Of a DNA stretch of 30,153 nucleotides, positions 14,253-22,373 are shown in pieces. Location: positions 1 through 30,153 of the forward strand of contig CABQBF010000014.1 of the NCBI GenBank assembly GCA_902462325.1. The letters run 5' to 3'. A model generated the notes under the pieces. It made no database searches, had not been told where the DNA came from, and saw only the letters and a program-made list of their open reading frames with translations. The translations under genes and the position numbers were made by a program. Source of the DNA: an uncultured Peptococcaceae bacterium (GTDB lineage Bacteria; Bacillota; Peptococcia; Peptococcales; Peptococcaceae). Position 1 is the stretch's first letter. Every line of letters starts with the position of its first letter.

Positions 14253-16165
14253 TGGGATATGACTTTGGCCCATCACCAACGGTGAAATATTTAAATATTG
14301 CCAAGTTTCGTGGCGTAGACTTCGCCAGCAGTCCGACACAGATGGACAAGAGTCGCAGCCCTGACGCGCAGAATATCATATCCGACCTGGCCGGTAAGCC
14401 GGTTAAACGCACCGGCTATGAAACTGTTGCGGATTTTGGCAGCCGTATCAATGGGATTTACCGGTTAGCTACGGAGGATGTGGAGAAATTTCTGGTCCAT
14501 GCCGGCACCAAGCTTTATGAATGGGTAAGAACAGACGGCGTCTTTGCCGCTTCCGGCTCTCTTATCTATTCCGATATGAATAATCAGCGCTCAACGGCCT
14601 TTCAGAATGACAAGAAGCTGTATATCTTAGACGGCAAGACCTATCTGGTCTATGGGGAGTTTGACGGCGCGTTCAGCGCGAAGAAGGTAACCGATGTGGC
14701 CACGGTACCGCTGTGTATCGCCAGTCAAAACCCGGATGGCACCGGCGGCAGTGTGGTGGATGACGTCAATGTGCTGACCACGAAACGAACCTACAGCTTT
14801 TATGGAACAGAAACGGCTACCGAATACCGGCTGGCTGTCGACGATATGAAAATCGACAGCACGGCGGTTACGGCGCGGGTATTAAATGCCAGCGGCGATT
14901 GGGTGGACAAGACGGAGACAACGGATTTTACGGTAAATCGTACAACCGGCGTGATTACGTTTAAAGCAGCGCCGGGGAAAAGTCCTGCCACCGGAACTGA
15001 TAATGTGGAAATCACCTTTTCGGCGGCCACTGACTACACCGCCGATTTGATCAACAAATGCACCATTGCCATTCAGTACGGCGTCAACGGCGCCACAGAC
15101 CGAGTGTTTGTATCGGGCAATCAGGAGGCCAAAAACTTTCATTACTGGTCGGGGATTAACGACCCCTGCTATTTCCCCGGTGAAAATTATGCCTATTTGG
15201 GCCAGGATTCCAGCGCTATTATGGGCTATTCGCTCATCAATGATATGCTGGCGGTACATAAGGAGGATAACGAGCAGGACCAGACCATTTTTCTGGTGAC
15301 CGGCGCTACCAATGCCAGCACCGGCAAAACCCAGTTTGCCATCTCCGGCTCCATTGCCGGTGGGGGCGCTATCAGCAAATACTGCTTTCAGCGGCTGGAT
15401 ACGGAGCCGTTATTTTTGGCCCGGCAGGGGGTGTATGCACTGACTACCCAATATCTGACGGCGGAGCGGTATGCTCAGGGGCGCAGCTGGTATGTGGACC
15501 CAAGGCTTACCAGGGAAGCGGATTTGTCTGAGGCGGTGGCCAAGGAGTACAACAACTATTATTATCTGGCGGTGAACAATCATGTGTATGTGGCCGATGG
15601 CAGGCAGAAGAATTATGAGAAGAATGCGCCGCAGAGTACCTTTCAGTATGAGTGGTATTATCTGACCAACATCGATTGCCGGGTGTGGTGGGAGTATGAC
15701 GGGCGGCTTTATTTTGGCGATAATGACGGCAAGGTAAAAATCTTTATGCTGGATCGTGAGAATACGGCGGCCCACAATGCCTATAACGACGATGGGGAGC
15801 CGATTCGGGCCTATTGGTATACGCCGATTTTCAGCTTTGAAACCATCAGCCGGTATAAAACGCTGAAGGGCTTCTGGCTGATGTTATCGTCCTATCGGCG
15901 CAGCAGTGTGGAAATCTATTATCGTTATAAGAGCAATCTGCAGCTGGTCAAGCGGGAAACCACCGATATCTTTGACTTTCATGATATCGACTTCAACCGG
16001 CTATCCTTTACCACGGATGATTTTCCGATGATAATTGCTGCCAATGCCAAGGCGAAAAAGTTTATGCTGATTCAGTTCTGCATCGAAAACAATGTGGCCG
16101 GTGAGGGCTTCGGCTTTTATGAGATGGAAGCCAGCTTCATTGTGGCAGGCAAGTATAAGGGATGA
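14252..16165 (+). CDS. Tail hub / DNA stabilisation protein, P22 gp10-like
   Basis: Likely plugs the portal-adaptor channel and forms the tail hub that holds packaged DNA. The 637-aa product starts 10 bases after a GGAGG and overlaps the previous stop by one base. The N-terminus (YLNIAKFRGVDFASSPTQMDKSRSPDAQNIISDLAGKPVKRTGYE) is the usual opening of this podoviral family; it continues as a long beta-rich protein with repeated KLYEW, KLYILDGKTYLVY, NHVYVADG and DGRLYFGDNDGKVKIF segments, suggesting a beta-propeller-like body. Residues about 180-270 may be an inserted Ig-like domain (EYRLAVDDMKIDSTAV...TDNVEITFSAA). The lack of tape measure or tube genes afterwards supports a short tail. Confidence 0.82.
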   Translation: MGYDFGPSPTVKYLNIAKFRGVDFASSPTQMDKSRSPDAQNIISDLAGKPVKRTGYETVADFGSRINGIYRLATEDVEKFLVHAGTKLYEWVRTDGVFAASGSLIYSDMNNQRSTAFQNDKKLYILDGKTYLVYGEFDGAFSAKKVTDVATVPLCIASQNPDGTGGSVVDDVNVLTTKRTYSFYGTETATEYRLAVDDMKIDSTAVTARVLNASGDWVDKTETTDFTVNRTTGVITFKAAPGKSPATGTDNVEITFSAATDYTADLINKCTIAIQYGVNGATDRVFVSGNQEAKNFHYWSGINDPCYFPGENYAYLGQDSSAIMGYSLINDMLAVHKEDNEQDQTIFLVTGATNASTGKTQFAISGSIAGGGAISKYCFQRLDTEPLFLARQGVYALTTQYLTAERYAQGRSWYVDPRLTREADLSEAVAKEYNNYYYLAVNNHVYVADGRQKNYEKNAPQSTFQYEWYYLTNIDCRVWWEYDGRLYFGDNDGKVKIFMLDRENTAAHNAYNDDGEPIRAYWYTPIFSFETISRYKTLKGFWLMLSSYRRSSVEIYYRYKSNLQLVKRETTDIFDFHDIDFNRLSFTTDDFPMIIAANAKAKKFMLIQFCIENNVAGEGFGFYEMEASFIVAGKYKG

Positions 16166-16169
16166 TGAT

Positions 16170-17426
16170 ATGGGAATTGAAGCGTATAAGATTACAAGTG
16201 AAGAGTTTGATGATAAGGATATTATGGGGCTGCCGGACAGGCCGTCGGAGGCGGGCTTTTCTGCTGAAATGCTGAAGGCGCGGTTTGACGCCGGAGCCAA
16301 GCAGGTGGTAGCGCCTAAGCTGAATGCGCTGATTGACGCGCTGTCAAGCACAGAGGGCGCCGCGAATATCGGGGCGGTCCAGATCACAGGGGTATCGGGC
16401 TATACGGTGCAGGAGATCCTGGCGGCCTTTAAGGTGTTGCTGGATGCCAAGCAGAGCATTGAGCAGTCCAATATCGATGTAGATAAAAAGTTTGATAAGA
16501 CGGAAGCGCAGGCGCTGGTAAAGGAGATCGGCTTTGTGGAGAATACCGGCGTTTTCACCGTTACCAAATATGACGGCAGTATAAAAACCATCAATACGGC
16601 GTTAGAGAAGGTGGCGCTGGATGTACGGTTAGAAGGACAGCAGTTTGTGTTAACCTTAGTCGACGGTACAGAGCAGAGTGTGGATCTATCTGCCTTTTTG
16701 ACGCAGACGGAACTGAAGGACAGCGAAACTGTCGCCTTATCAGAGGACGCAGGCGTCCTGGTGGCAAGGCTAGTGCTGGCGTCGGTGACGAAGGAACATC
16801 TGGCAGCGGATGCGACAGCCTATTTGGAGGCGAAGGAGAGCGCAGCGGCGAATCATGCGGCAGAAGCAGGAGTTCAAGCAAGTAATGCCTTAGCCAGCGC
16901 CAACAGTGCGGCAGATAGCAAAGTTACAGCGCAGGAATGCGCGGAGGAAGCCTGCGGCTGTGCAGCCAGTGCGGCGGAGGCGATGCAGGAGGCTGTGCAG
17001 TTAAAGGAAGATACCGTCTCATTGGCTGCAGCAGAGGTAACGAAGGCGGAAGCTCAGGCACAATTTGCTGCGGGGCATGCTGCAGAAGCGGCGGCCAGTG
17101 CTGATAGCGCAGCCGGTGAGGCCGACAGGGCAAAACGTGAAGCCGATAGAGCCAGCGCTATTGCAGGCGGCGACTTTTTAGAGCGGAGTGTATATGATCC
17201 TACTGGCCAAATGCAGGATGTTTTTCACTGCGATATCGATTGTGGTCACTTCGAGGATGGGGAGGCGGACGCTGTGGCGCTCCATATAGCGTCTATTTAT
17301 GCGCACAGCAATTTGAATGTGGATGGCAATCTTGACAGCGTATCGGAAGCGGCGGCCACACTGGCAGAGCATGAGAGCGATCCGAACGCGCATGGGAACA
17401 TGGTGCTTGACGGCGGGGTGATCTAA
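16170..17426 (+). CDS. Tail fibre or fibre-adaptor protein with Ala-rich coiled coil, 418 aa
   Basis: ATG 16170, 4 bases after the hub stop, is chosen because AAGGGATGA precedes it; the longer frame from 16092 runs through the hub gene. The N-terminal part (MGIEAYKITSEEFDDKDIMGLPDRPSEAGFSAEMLKARFDAGAKQ) resembles phage fibre attachment regions; the middle has a small beta domain (FVLTLVDGTEQSVDLS); residues about 215-330 are a long Ala/Glu/Asp-rich helical stretch (AADSK, AASAAEAM, AAASADSAAGEADRAKREADRASAIAGG shortened here), typical of a trimeric coiled-coil shaft. The end (AHSNLNVDGNL...ESDPNAHGNMVLDG) is a motif seen at fibre tips or trimerisation ends. Confidence 0.8.
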   Translation: MGIEAYKITSEEFDDKDIMGLPDRPSEAGFSAEMLKARFDAGAKQVVAPKLNALIDALSSTEGAANIGAVQITGVSGYTVQEILAAFKVLLDAKQSIEQSNIDVDKKFDKTEAQALVKEIGFVENTGVFTVTKYDGSIKTINTALEKVALDVRLEGQQFVLTLVDGTEQSVDLSAFLTQTELKDSETVALSEDAGVLVARLVLASVTKEHLAADATAYLEAKESAAANHAAEAGVQASNALASANSAADSKVTAQECAEEACGCAASAAEAMQEAVQLKEDTVSLAAAEVTKAEAQAQFAAGHAAEAAASADSAAGEADRAKREADRASAIAGGDFLERSVYDPTGQMQDVFHCDIDCGHFEDGEADAVALHIASIYAHSNLNVDGNLDSVSEAAATLAEHESDPNAHGNMVLDGGVI

Positions 17427-17478
17427 ATATTCGCTAAGGCAAATATATTTATTTTTTTATCGAGGGGAGTTTTTGAAA

Positions 17479-18579
17479 ATGGGAAAAATTCAGATCAAGC
17501 GGGGATTACAGGCAAATGTGGCAAGTCTGGTGCTAGCAGAAGGGGAATTTGCGGTGGCGTTAGATACCGGTAATGTGTATATTGGTACAACGAGCGGCAA
17601 TATACACGTTAATCCGACCGGTGGTACAGCGGATGAAGCGGCTAAATTGAAAACCGCTCGCAGCTTTTCTGCATCAGGGGATGCAGCTGCATCGGCAGTA
17701 TCTTTTGATGGTACTGCTGATGTCGATTTGGTGCTGACATTGGCAAACAGCGGTGTGACAGCCGGCACTTATACCAAGGTCACAGTGGATGCCAAAGGCC
17801 GCGTCACTGAAGCCAGCCAGATCGCGCTAAGCGATATAAGCGGTCTGGGCAGTGCGGCGGCTAAGAATACTGGTACGGCGGCCGGTAATGTTGTTGTGGT
17901 GGAAAGTAATGGTAAGATCGCGGAAAGCTTATTGCCTGCAACTGTTATTAGCGAGACCTTTGAAGTAGCTACTGAGGCGGCTATGCTGGCGCTCGCCGCG
18001 CAGAAGGGCGATGTCTGTATTCGTACTGATGAAAGTAAATCGTATATTTTGGCCGGCGATACGGCATCTGTACTGGAAAACTGGAAATGGCTGAAAACAC
18101 CAGACTGTAAGGTGCTGTCGGTAAATGGAAAGACGGGAGCGGTTATCCTGGCGGCTTCTGATGTAGGCGCGGAAACAAATCTGAGCGCTTTGACTGCCAA
18201 AACGAGTATTGCGGATGCTGACAGTGTGGTAGCTATGGACAGCGCAGCCGATAACACCCGCAAGAAGATCACTTTTACAGTCATCAAGGCGGCGCTGAAA
18301 ACCTATTTTGATACGTTGTATAATAAATACGTCCATCCTACCTTTACGGCTAAAAGCAGCGGTTTATATAAAGTGACTGTGGACGCGGAAGGTCATGTGA
18401 GCGCAGCTGAAGCGGTTGCCAAAGCAGATATTACCGCATTGGGGATTCCGGCGCAGGATACTGTCTACGCCTTACCGACTGCCAGCGCCAGTACCCTGGG
18501 TGGGGTAAAAATTGGCAGCGGCCTGGAGATCGGAAACGGCGTGGTATCGGTGGGCGATATTGACGGCGGGACGTTTTAG
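17479..18579 (+). CDS. Tail fibre protein with Mtd-type N-terminal domain, 366 aa
   Basis: ATG 17479 has GGGGAG 9 bases upstream. The first about 45 residues (KIQIKRGLQANVASLVLAEGEFAVALDTGNVYIGTTSGNI, read in parts) match the N-terminal domain of the major tropism determinant/hyaluronidase-type fibres, which attaches to the tail. Then come Gly/Ala/Thr/Ser-rich beta repeats of structural-fibre type: TYTKVTVDAKGRVTEAS (about 95) and its echo LYKVTVDAEGHVSAAEA (about 295), both followed by an alpha/beta link (IALSDISGLG, KADITALG). The C-terminus (TASTLGGVKIGSGLEIGNGV) is the classic short-fibre cap. The internal echo indicates repeat duplication. It is followed by a hairpin and by a second fibre gene with the same N-terminal domain. 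Confidence 0.87.
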   Translation: MGKIQIKRGLQANVASLVLAEGEFAVALDTGNVYIGTTSGNIHVNPTGGTADEAAKLKTARSFSASGDAAASAVSFDGTADVDLVLTLANSGVTAGTYTKVTVDAKGRVTEASQIALSDISGLGSAAAKNTGTAAGNVVVVESNGKIAESLLPATVISETFEVATEAAMLALAAQKGDVCIRTDESKSYILAGDTASVLENWKWLKTPDCKVLSVNGKTGAVILAASDVGAETNLSALTAKTSIADADSVVAMDSAADNTRKKITFTVIKAALKTYFDTLYNKYVHPTFTAKSSGLYKVTVDAEGHVSAAEAVAKADITALGIPAQDTVYALPTASASTLGGVKIGSGLEIGNGVVSVGDIDGGTF

Positions 18580-18596
18580 ATAGGAACTGACAGACA

Positions 18597-18625
18597 GGGA
18601 GCAGGGGGGAAGGACTGCTCCCTTT
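18597..18625 (+). terminator. Hairpin between the two tail fibre genes, weak terminator
   Basis: GGGAGCAG (18597-18604) pairs perfectly with CTGCTCCC (18615-18622), loop of 10 purine-rich bases, followed by TTTACAT. The T-run is only three bases, so it is at best a weak terminator or a 3' stabiliser separating the fibre genes. Confidence 0.55.
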
Positions 18626-18644
18626 ACATAAGGAGGCAGATATG

Positions 18645-19928
18645 ATGGCGAGAAAATTACAGATAAAACGAGGGCTGCATGAAAACCTGCCTACGCTGGC
18701 TGAAGGCGAATTTGGGTTCACGACCGATGAAGAGCAGCTGTATATTGGCAGCAGCGGCGGAAATATACAATTGGCAAAAAAAGCGGAGCTGGAAGAAGTA
18801 AAAAAATCTGTCAGTGATGGCAAGACGCTGGTCGCCGCGGCCATCACTGCAAAAGGGGTAACGACGGCGGCCGACGCAGCCTTTCAGACTATGGCGGATA
18901 ATATTGGCGAGATTGAGACAGGGGTAGCCATTCCAGATAAAACACGGATTTTCGAAGGGCATACTGATAGAGTGACAAACTTGGGATTAGATGATAACGG
19001 CAATATATATAGTAGTTCTGAGGACGGTTCAGTACGAAAGTTAGATAGCGATGGGCAGGAACTATGGAATTTTTCAGTCGGAACAACTGCTTATGTTGCT
19101 GGGGTAGATAACAGTGAAAATGTTTATTGCGCACGTAGTGGAGCGGCGACTGCTGGCACTACGGGGAATCTTTCTATATACACTTCAGGAGCAATTTATA
19201 AACTTAATCCTACTGGCGAAAAAGCGTGGGAATATATAGTTTCTAATTCCTTAATTAATTGTGTCTGCGCAGATTCTTCAGGCAATGTATATTTTGCGTA
19301 TACCAATGTATCTAACATGGCAGGTATAAAGAAACTCAATTCATCTGGCGCTCTTGTATGGGAAAAAGCGATATCTACAAATATGATTCTTGCTATTGGA
19401 ATAGACGCTAACGGAAATGTTTACTGCGGCGGCTACGATAAGCAATTGAGGAAATTTGATCCCAACGGTACAGAACAGTGGGTGCTTACAATGAATGGCT
19501 ATATCCGTACGATCGAATTTACGGAACAGGATTTTATTATTGTAGGTGGAAATGACATGTCATTTTATTATGGAGCTCTCAGCGGGGATTTAAGTAGTCT
19601 TAGTCAATGGAGTATCGAAAGCAGGTTTGCCGATACACCTATATATGGGATTGCAATGGATTATGAAGGCGAAGTATATATACCAGGCCCAGGAACTGCT
19701 GTTACTGCATTTTATAGTAATAAAGAGATTTTTTCTGGTAATGGTACCATTCCATCATGTGTCAAAGTAGACACGGATAAAAATGTTTATATTGCTGCTG
19801 GAACGCAGGTTATAAAAACGAGGCAAGGTTTTTTGGGCCGTTTTTACTACGCTGGACAAGAAGGTAAATATGTTGACGTAGACCAAACTAACATAGAAGA
19901 ATTTATTGCGTCAATAACTTCTGAGTAA
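18645..19928 (+). CDS. Receptor-binding tail fibre: Mtd-type anchor plus PQQ-like beta-propeller, 427 aa
   Basis: Start at 18645 (8 bases after GGAGG; ATG 18642 is equally in frame). Residues 1-45 (RKLQIKRGLHENLPTLAEGE, then LYIGSSGGNIQL) repeat the attachment domain of the preceding fibre. Residues about 60-100 (KTLVAAAITAKGVTTAADAAFQTMADNIGEI, in parts) are a helical joint common in Bacillota fibres. From about 105 the protein is a repeat array: D-x-x-G/S-N-x-Y followed by K-L-x-x-x-G-x-x-x-W, seen at DDNGNIYSSS/RKLDSDGQELW, DNSENVYC/YKLNPTGEKAW, DSSGNVYF/KKLNSSGALVW, DANGNVYC/RKFDPNGTEQW, DYEGEVYI and DTDKNVYI, i.e. about six blades of a quinoprotein-like propeller. By eye the propeller part is more AT-rich than the anchor, suggesting exchange of the receptor-binding end. 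Confidence 0.85.
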   Translation: MARKLQIKRGLHENLPTLAEGEFGFTTDEEQLYIGSSGGNIQLAKKAELEEVKKSVSDGKTLVAAAITAKGVTTAADAAFQTMADNIGEIETGVAIPDKTRIFEGHTDRVTNLGLDDNGNIYSSSEDGSVRKLDSDGQELWNFSVGTTAYVAGVDNSENVYCARSGAATAGTTGNLSIYTSGAIYKLNPTGEKAWEYIVSNSLINCVCADSSGNVYFAYTNVSNMAGIKKLNSSGALVWEKAISTNMILAIGIDANGNVYCGGYDKQLRKFDPNGTEQWVLTMNGYIRTIEFTEQDFIIVGGNDMSFYYGALSGDLSSLSQWSIESRFADTPIYGIAMDYEGEVYIPGPGTAVTAFYSNKEIFSGNGTIPSCVKVDTDKNVYIAAGTQVIKTRQGFLGRFYYAGQEGKYVDVDQTNIEEFIASITSE

Positions 19929-19970
19929 TTATTTTACAACAGCTGTCTTGTCATGCGGCATAAACAGCTA

Positions 19971-19999
19971 TTATAGAATATGTGGTTGTGCGGTAAAAT
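19971..19999 (+). promoter_or_regulatory. Promoter of peptide module 1
   Basis: TTATAG (19971-19976), 17 bases, TAAAAT (19994-19999). It aligns with the promoters of modules 2 and 3 (TTGTAG/TATAAT) at the same distance before a holin-like peptide gene. Predicted start near 20006. The rest of the gap 19929-20330 is filled by the module described in the following entries. Confidence 0.6.
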
Positions 20000-20056
20000 A
20001 TGGACTAGAGAGTAACCATAACGGCAGGCGGTTGCATCCGCTGATGAGGGAAAGTG

Positions 20057-20131
20057 ATGATCGTGACATTGACAGAATGGATTTTATTACTCACATTGGT
20101 AGTTCGGATCATCGCCTTGCTGCGTAAGTAG
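20057..20131 (+). CDS. Holin-like (Hol_Tox/TxpA-type) membrane peptide, copy 1, 24 aa
   Basis: ATG 20057 follows GAGGGAAAG. The peptide opens MIVTLTEWILLLTLVV and ends ...ALLRK: one hydrophobic helix and a short basic tail, the layout of the putative holin-like toxins of Bacillota and of TxpA/BsrG type I toxins. It is the most diverged of three copies (V-T-x-x-E/D-x-x pattern retained). A converging promoter and terminator lie immediately downstream on the opposite strand. Toxicity, or a normal function as a membrane peptide, is inferred from family and layout only. Alternative: a decayed copy. Confidence 0.65.
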   Translation: MIVTLTEWILLLTLVVRIIALLRK

Positions 20132-20149
20132 TAAGGTTTTAAAGTCACA

Positions 20150-20247
20150 TAAAAAGACTACCTGCCACAATCCTCACAAGAGCGGCGGGTAGTTTGTCGA
20201 TTCTGTTTGCTGGCACGCTGGCAACGTGTCATGGCAATTCTCTTTAT
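20150..20247 (-). ncRNA. Predicted antisense RNA of peptide module 1
   Basis: Reads on the minus strand from the promoter at 20254-20283 (start near 20247) to a hairpin made by 20157-20166 and 20184-20193 (10 bp, one imperfect pair), followed on that strand by a T-run (complement of AAAAA 20151-20155). About 98 nt. It overlaps the 3' untranslated part of the peptide mRNA, not the reading frame, as in TxpA/RatA-type loci. Confidence 0.55.
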
Positions 20248-20253
20248 AATTAT

Positions 20254-20283
20254 ATCTTAACTACAGTAGAAAATATTCATCAA
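20254..20283 (-). promoter_or_regulatory. Antisense promoter of peptide module 1
   Basis: On the minus strand: TTGATG (20278-20283), 18 bases, TAAGAT (20254-20259). It aligns with the near-consensus antisense promoters of modules 2 and 3 (TTGACG, 17, TAGGAT). The -35 touches the first base of the + strand terminator stem. Confidence 0.6.
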
Positions 20284-20313
20284 GCACTTGCCAAAAGGCG
20301 GGTGCTATTTTTT
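20283..20313 (+). terminator. Terminator of peptide module 1
   Basis: AGCACTTGCC, AAAA loop, GGCGGGTGCT (10-bp stem with two G-U pairs), then ATTTTTT. It ends 17 bases before the next gene start. Its fourth base pair is A-T where copies 2 and 3 have G-C, a compensatory change. Confidence 0.85.
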
Positions 20314-20330
20314 ATAGAAAGGGTGAGAGT

Positions 20331-22358
20331 ATGGCAATCATTAAATATGATGGCGGCGGAAAGCCGGGTGGAACTGTCAAGGAATCTATTTCTTATGATG
20401 GCGGGAAAACCTGGTCTGGCGGCGGAGATTCCAAAAGCGGTTACTCTTATGGCACCGGTAGCGGCGGGAATGTGATTTCTTCCGGCACGGGAAAGGCGGT
20501 ATCCGGCAGCAAGCAGAGCGGAGGAAACAGCTCTGGAAACACGGTGACCACAACGCCCAGTACACAGACGGGCTGGCAGAGCTATGCTGGCGCTACAGGC
20601 AAACAGTATCAGGTAGCGGATAGCAATGGTACTATCAATGTCATTTATACGGATGGGACTTCCCGTCTGGTGCGGCCTGGAGATACGGATTATAACGCAA
20701 CGCATCAGGCTATGCAGTCGGACTTACAAGGCAACGGCGTGAGCTACACGCCTACAAACACGTTCACCAACCAAAATGGTACCTACACAGTCAAGGATTA
20801 CAGCCGGGGCAATGAAGCGCTGCAGTATGCTTTGCAGCAGGCGGTGAAACAAAACGGCGGCGGATCTATCGATACAGCCGATTATGTGAAAAGCTTATAT
20901 AACCGCATCGGTGCTGCTAAGGCTGATGGCAGCGGCATTGTAACGCTGCAGGATGTGAACAATGAGCTGACGCGACTGGGCTTAGGGGATTATACCAGCG
21001 ATAAGGCCATCTATACAGCAGGCGGCAATCTGTTGCCCGGAAATGAGTTTGTGAAGCAGCACACCGGGGCCGATGGCTCTAACAGTGCAGATAGTTTATG
21101 GTTTAGCTATGGCGGGCAGGATTATCTGGCCGGGGCGAATGGAGGCGATAGCTCTAACTATGCTCAATATGTAAATGGCAAGACAGGAAATCTGGATAAC
21201 CTGTCTTTTATTTTTGGCGATATGCAGAACAATCCCTATGCCAGAGAGGACAGCGATTTCATGGCGGCGTATAACGCGGCGCTGAATGACTTCAACATCA
21301 ATGCAGGGATTACGCCGACGCAAAATATTGCTACCAATGCAGGCAATACCAGTTATACTGGCAATGCCAATGTGGACAGCGCGATCAGCTATATCAATAA
21401 TTTGAGCAGCTATGCGCAGCAGACCGGGAACAGCGATCTGCTCTCTCAGATCGAAGCCTTGCTGAAAAATGGATTGACGGCGACACAGGACTGGCTGGCG
21501 CAGCAAAAGGAGCAGGCGCAGGCCGATGCGGAGCAGCAGGCCAGAAGCGCCTATATCAATAATCTGCTGGCGGGCCGGGCTATGAACGAGACCTTATCGG
21601 CGCAGGGCCTTGGCACTTCGGGAGCCATGCAGAGCGCACAATTGGGCTTGCAAAATCAGTATAACAGCAACATCAATACCATTAATCAGAACTTAGGCAC
21701 GCTGTTTTCCAGCCTATCCCAGCAGGAGCTGCAGGCGCTATCTGATTATTACAGTAATATGGGCCAATATACCTATCAGGTGACCAATGATGAAGCCAAT
21801 CGGGCCTTACAGCAGGCACAATTGGCGTTACAGCAGCAGGCCGCCTATGAGCGGGAGTATCAGCAGCAACAGCTGGCGATGCAGCAGGCGCAATGGGAAT
21901 GGCAGAAGCAGCAGGCAGAACGGGAGTATGAAAATACATTAAGTCAGCAGGCATACAATCAGAAGCTGCAGCAGGCGGCCTATTATCAGGATATGTACAA
22001 TAACGGCTTGTTGAGCGATATGGGATTGGTCAATTCGTTGAGCAACCTGGGGCTGGTATCGAGCGGTTATTGGCCGAATGGCAGTCAGACCAGCGGGGCT
22101 ACGACTGCACAAATGGAGCGGCAGTTGGCAGCGGCACAGTTACAAAATCAGTATTTGGCCAATCAGAAGTTGCAGAACAGTCTAAAAAAATCTAGCGGGA
22201 GTTCCAGTAAACGGTCGTCAGGGGCTTCCGAATATCCTTTAGGCAACGAAACGGCGGCAGAAAAACAGTATGACATTGCAGGATTGTGGTATACAGGACA
22301 ACCAAGCATAAATCCTTTAACGCAAGTGGCTAATTATCTGGTAGGGAAAAAACAATAG
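20331..22358 (+). CDS. Internal virion (ejection) protein, Gln-rich, 675 aa
   Basis: Starts after GAAAGGGTGAGAGT. The first about 90 residues are Gly/Ser/Thr-rich and disordered (GGGKPGG, GSGGNVISSGTG). The centre is a soluble, Asn/Asp/Gly-rich part with GSGIVTLQDVNNELTRLGLGDY resembling an EF-hand-like or surface loop. Residues about 390-600 form a long Gln/Ala/Glu-rich helical region (SRQQ-type: QKEQAQADAEQQARSAYI, LQQAQLALQQQAAYEREY). A SLSNLGLVSSGYW turn follows, and the C-terminus is Ser/Lys-rich. This composition and the place directly before a 2020-aa virion protein match ejection proteins of short-tailed phages, which leave the capsid with the DNA and extend the channel. No lytic motif is visible. 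Confidence 0.7.
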   Translation: MAIIKYDGGGKPGGTVKESISYDGGKTWSGGGDSKSGYSYGTGSGGNVISSGTGKAVSGSKQSGGNSSGNTVTTTPSTQTGWQSYAGATGKQYQVADSNGTINVIYTDGTSRLVRPGDTDYNATHQAMQSDLQGNGVSYTPTNTFTNQNGTYTVKDYSRGNEALQYALQQAVKQNGGGSIDTADYVKSLYNRIGAAKADGSGIVTLQDVNNELTRLGLGDYTSDKAIYTAGGNLLPGNEFVKQHTGADGSNSADSLWFSYGGQDYLAGANGGDSSNYAQYVNGKTGNLDNLSFIFGDMQNNPYAREDSDFMAAYNAALNDFNINAGITPTQNIATNAGNTSYTGNANVDSAISYINNLSSYAQQTGNSDLLSQIEALLKNGLTATQDWLAQQKEQAQADAEQQARSAYINNLLAGRAMNETLSAQGLGTSGAMQSAQLGLQNQYNSNINTINQNLGTLFSSLSQQELQALSDYYSNMGQYTYQVTNDEANRALQQAQLALQQQAAYEREYQQQQLAMQQAQWEWQKQQAEREYENTLSQQAYNQKLQQAAYYQDMYNNGLLSDMGLVNSLSNLGLVSSGYWPNGSQTSGATTAQMERQLAAAQLQNQYLANQKLQNSLKKSSGSSSKRSSGASEYPLGNETAAEKQYDIAGLWYTGQPSINPLTQVANYLVGKKQ

Positions 22359-22373
22359 TAGGAGGGCTGTGTA

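Noticed and set aside
16980..17160. Ala/Glu repeats in the fibre gene considered as tandem DNA repeats
   Set aside because: The repetition is at the protein level (coiled-coil shaft); DNA units are not near-identical.
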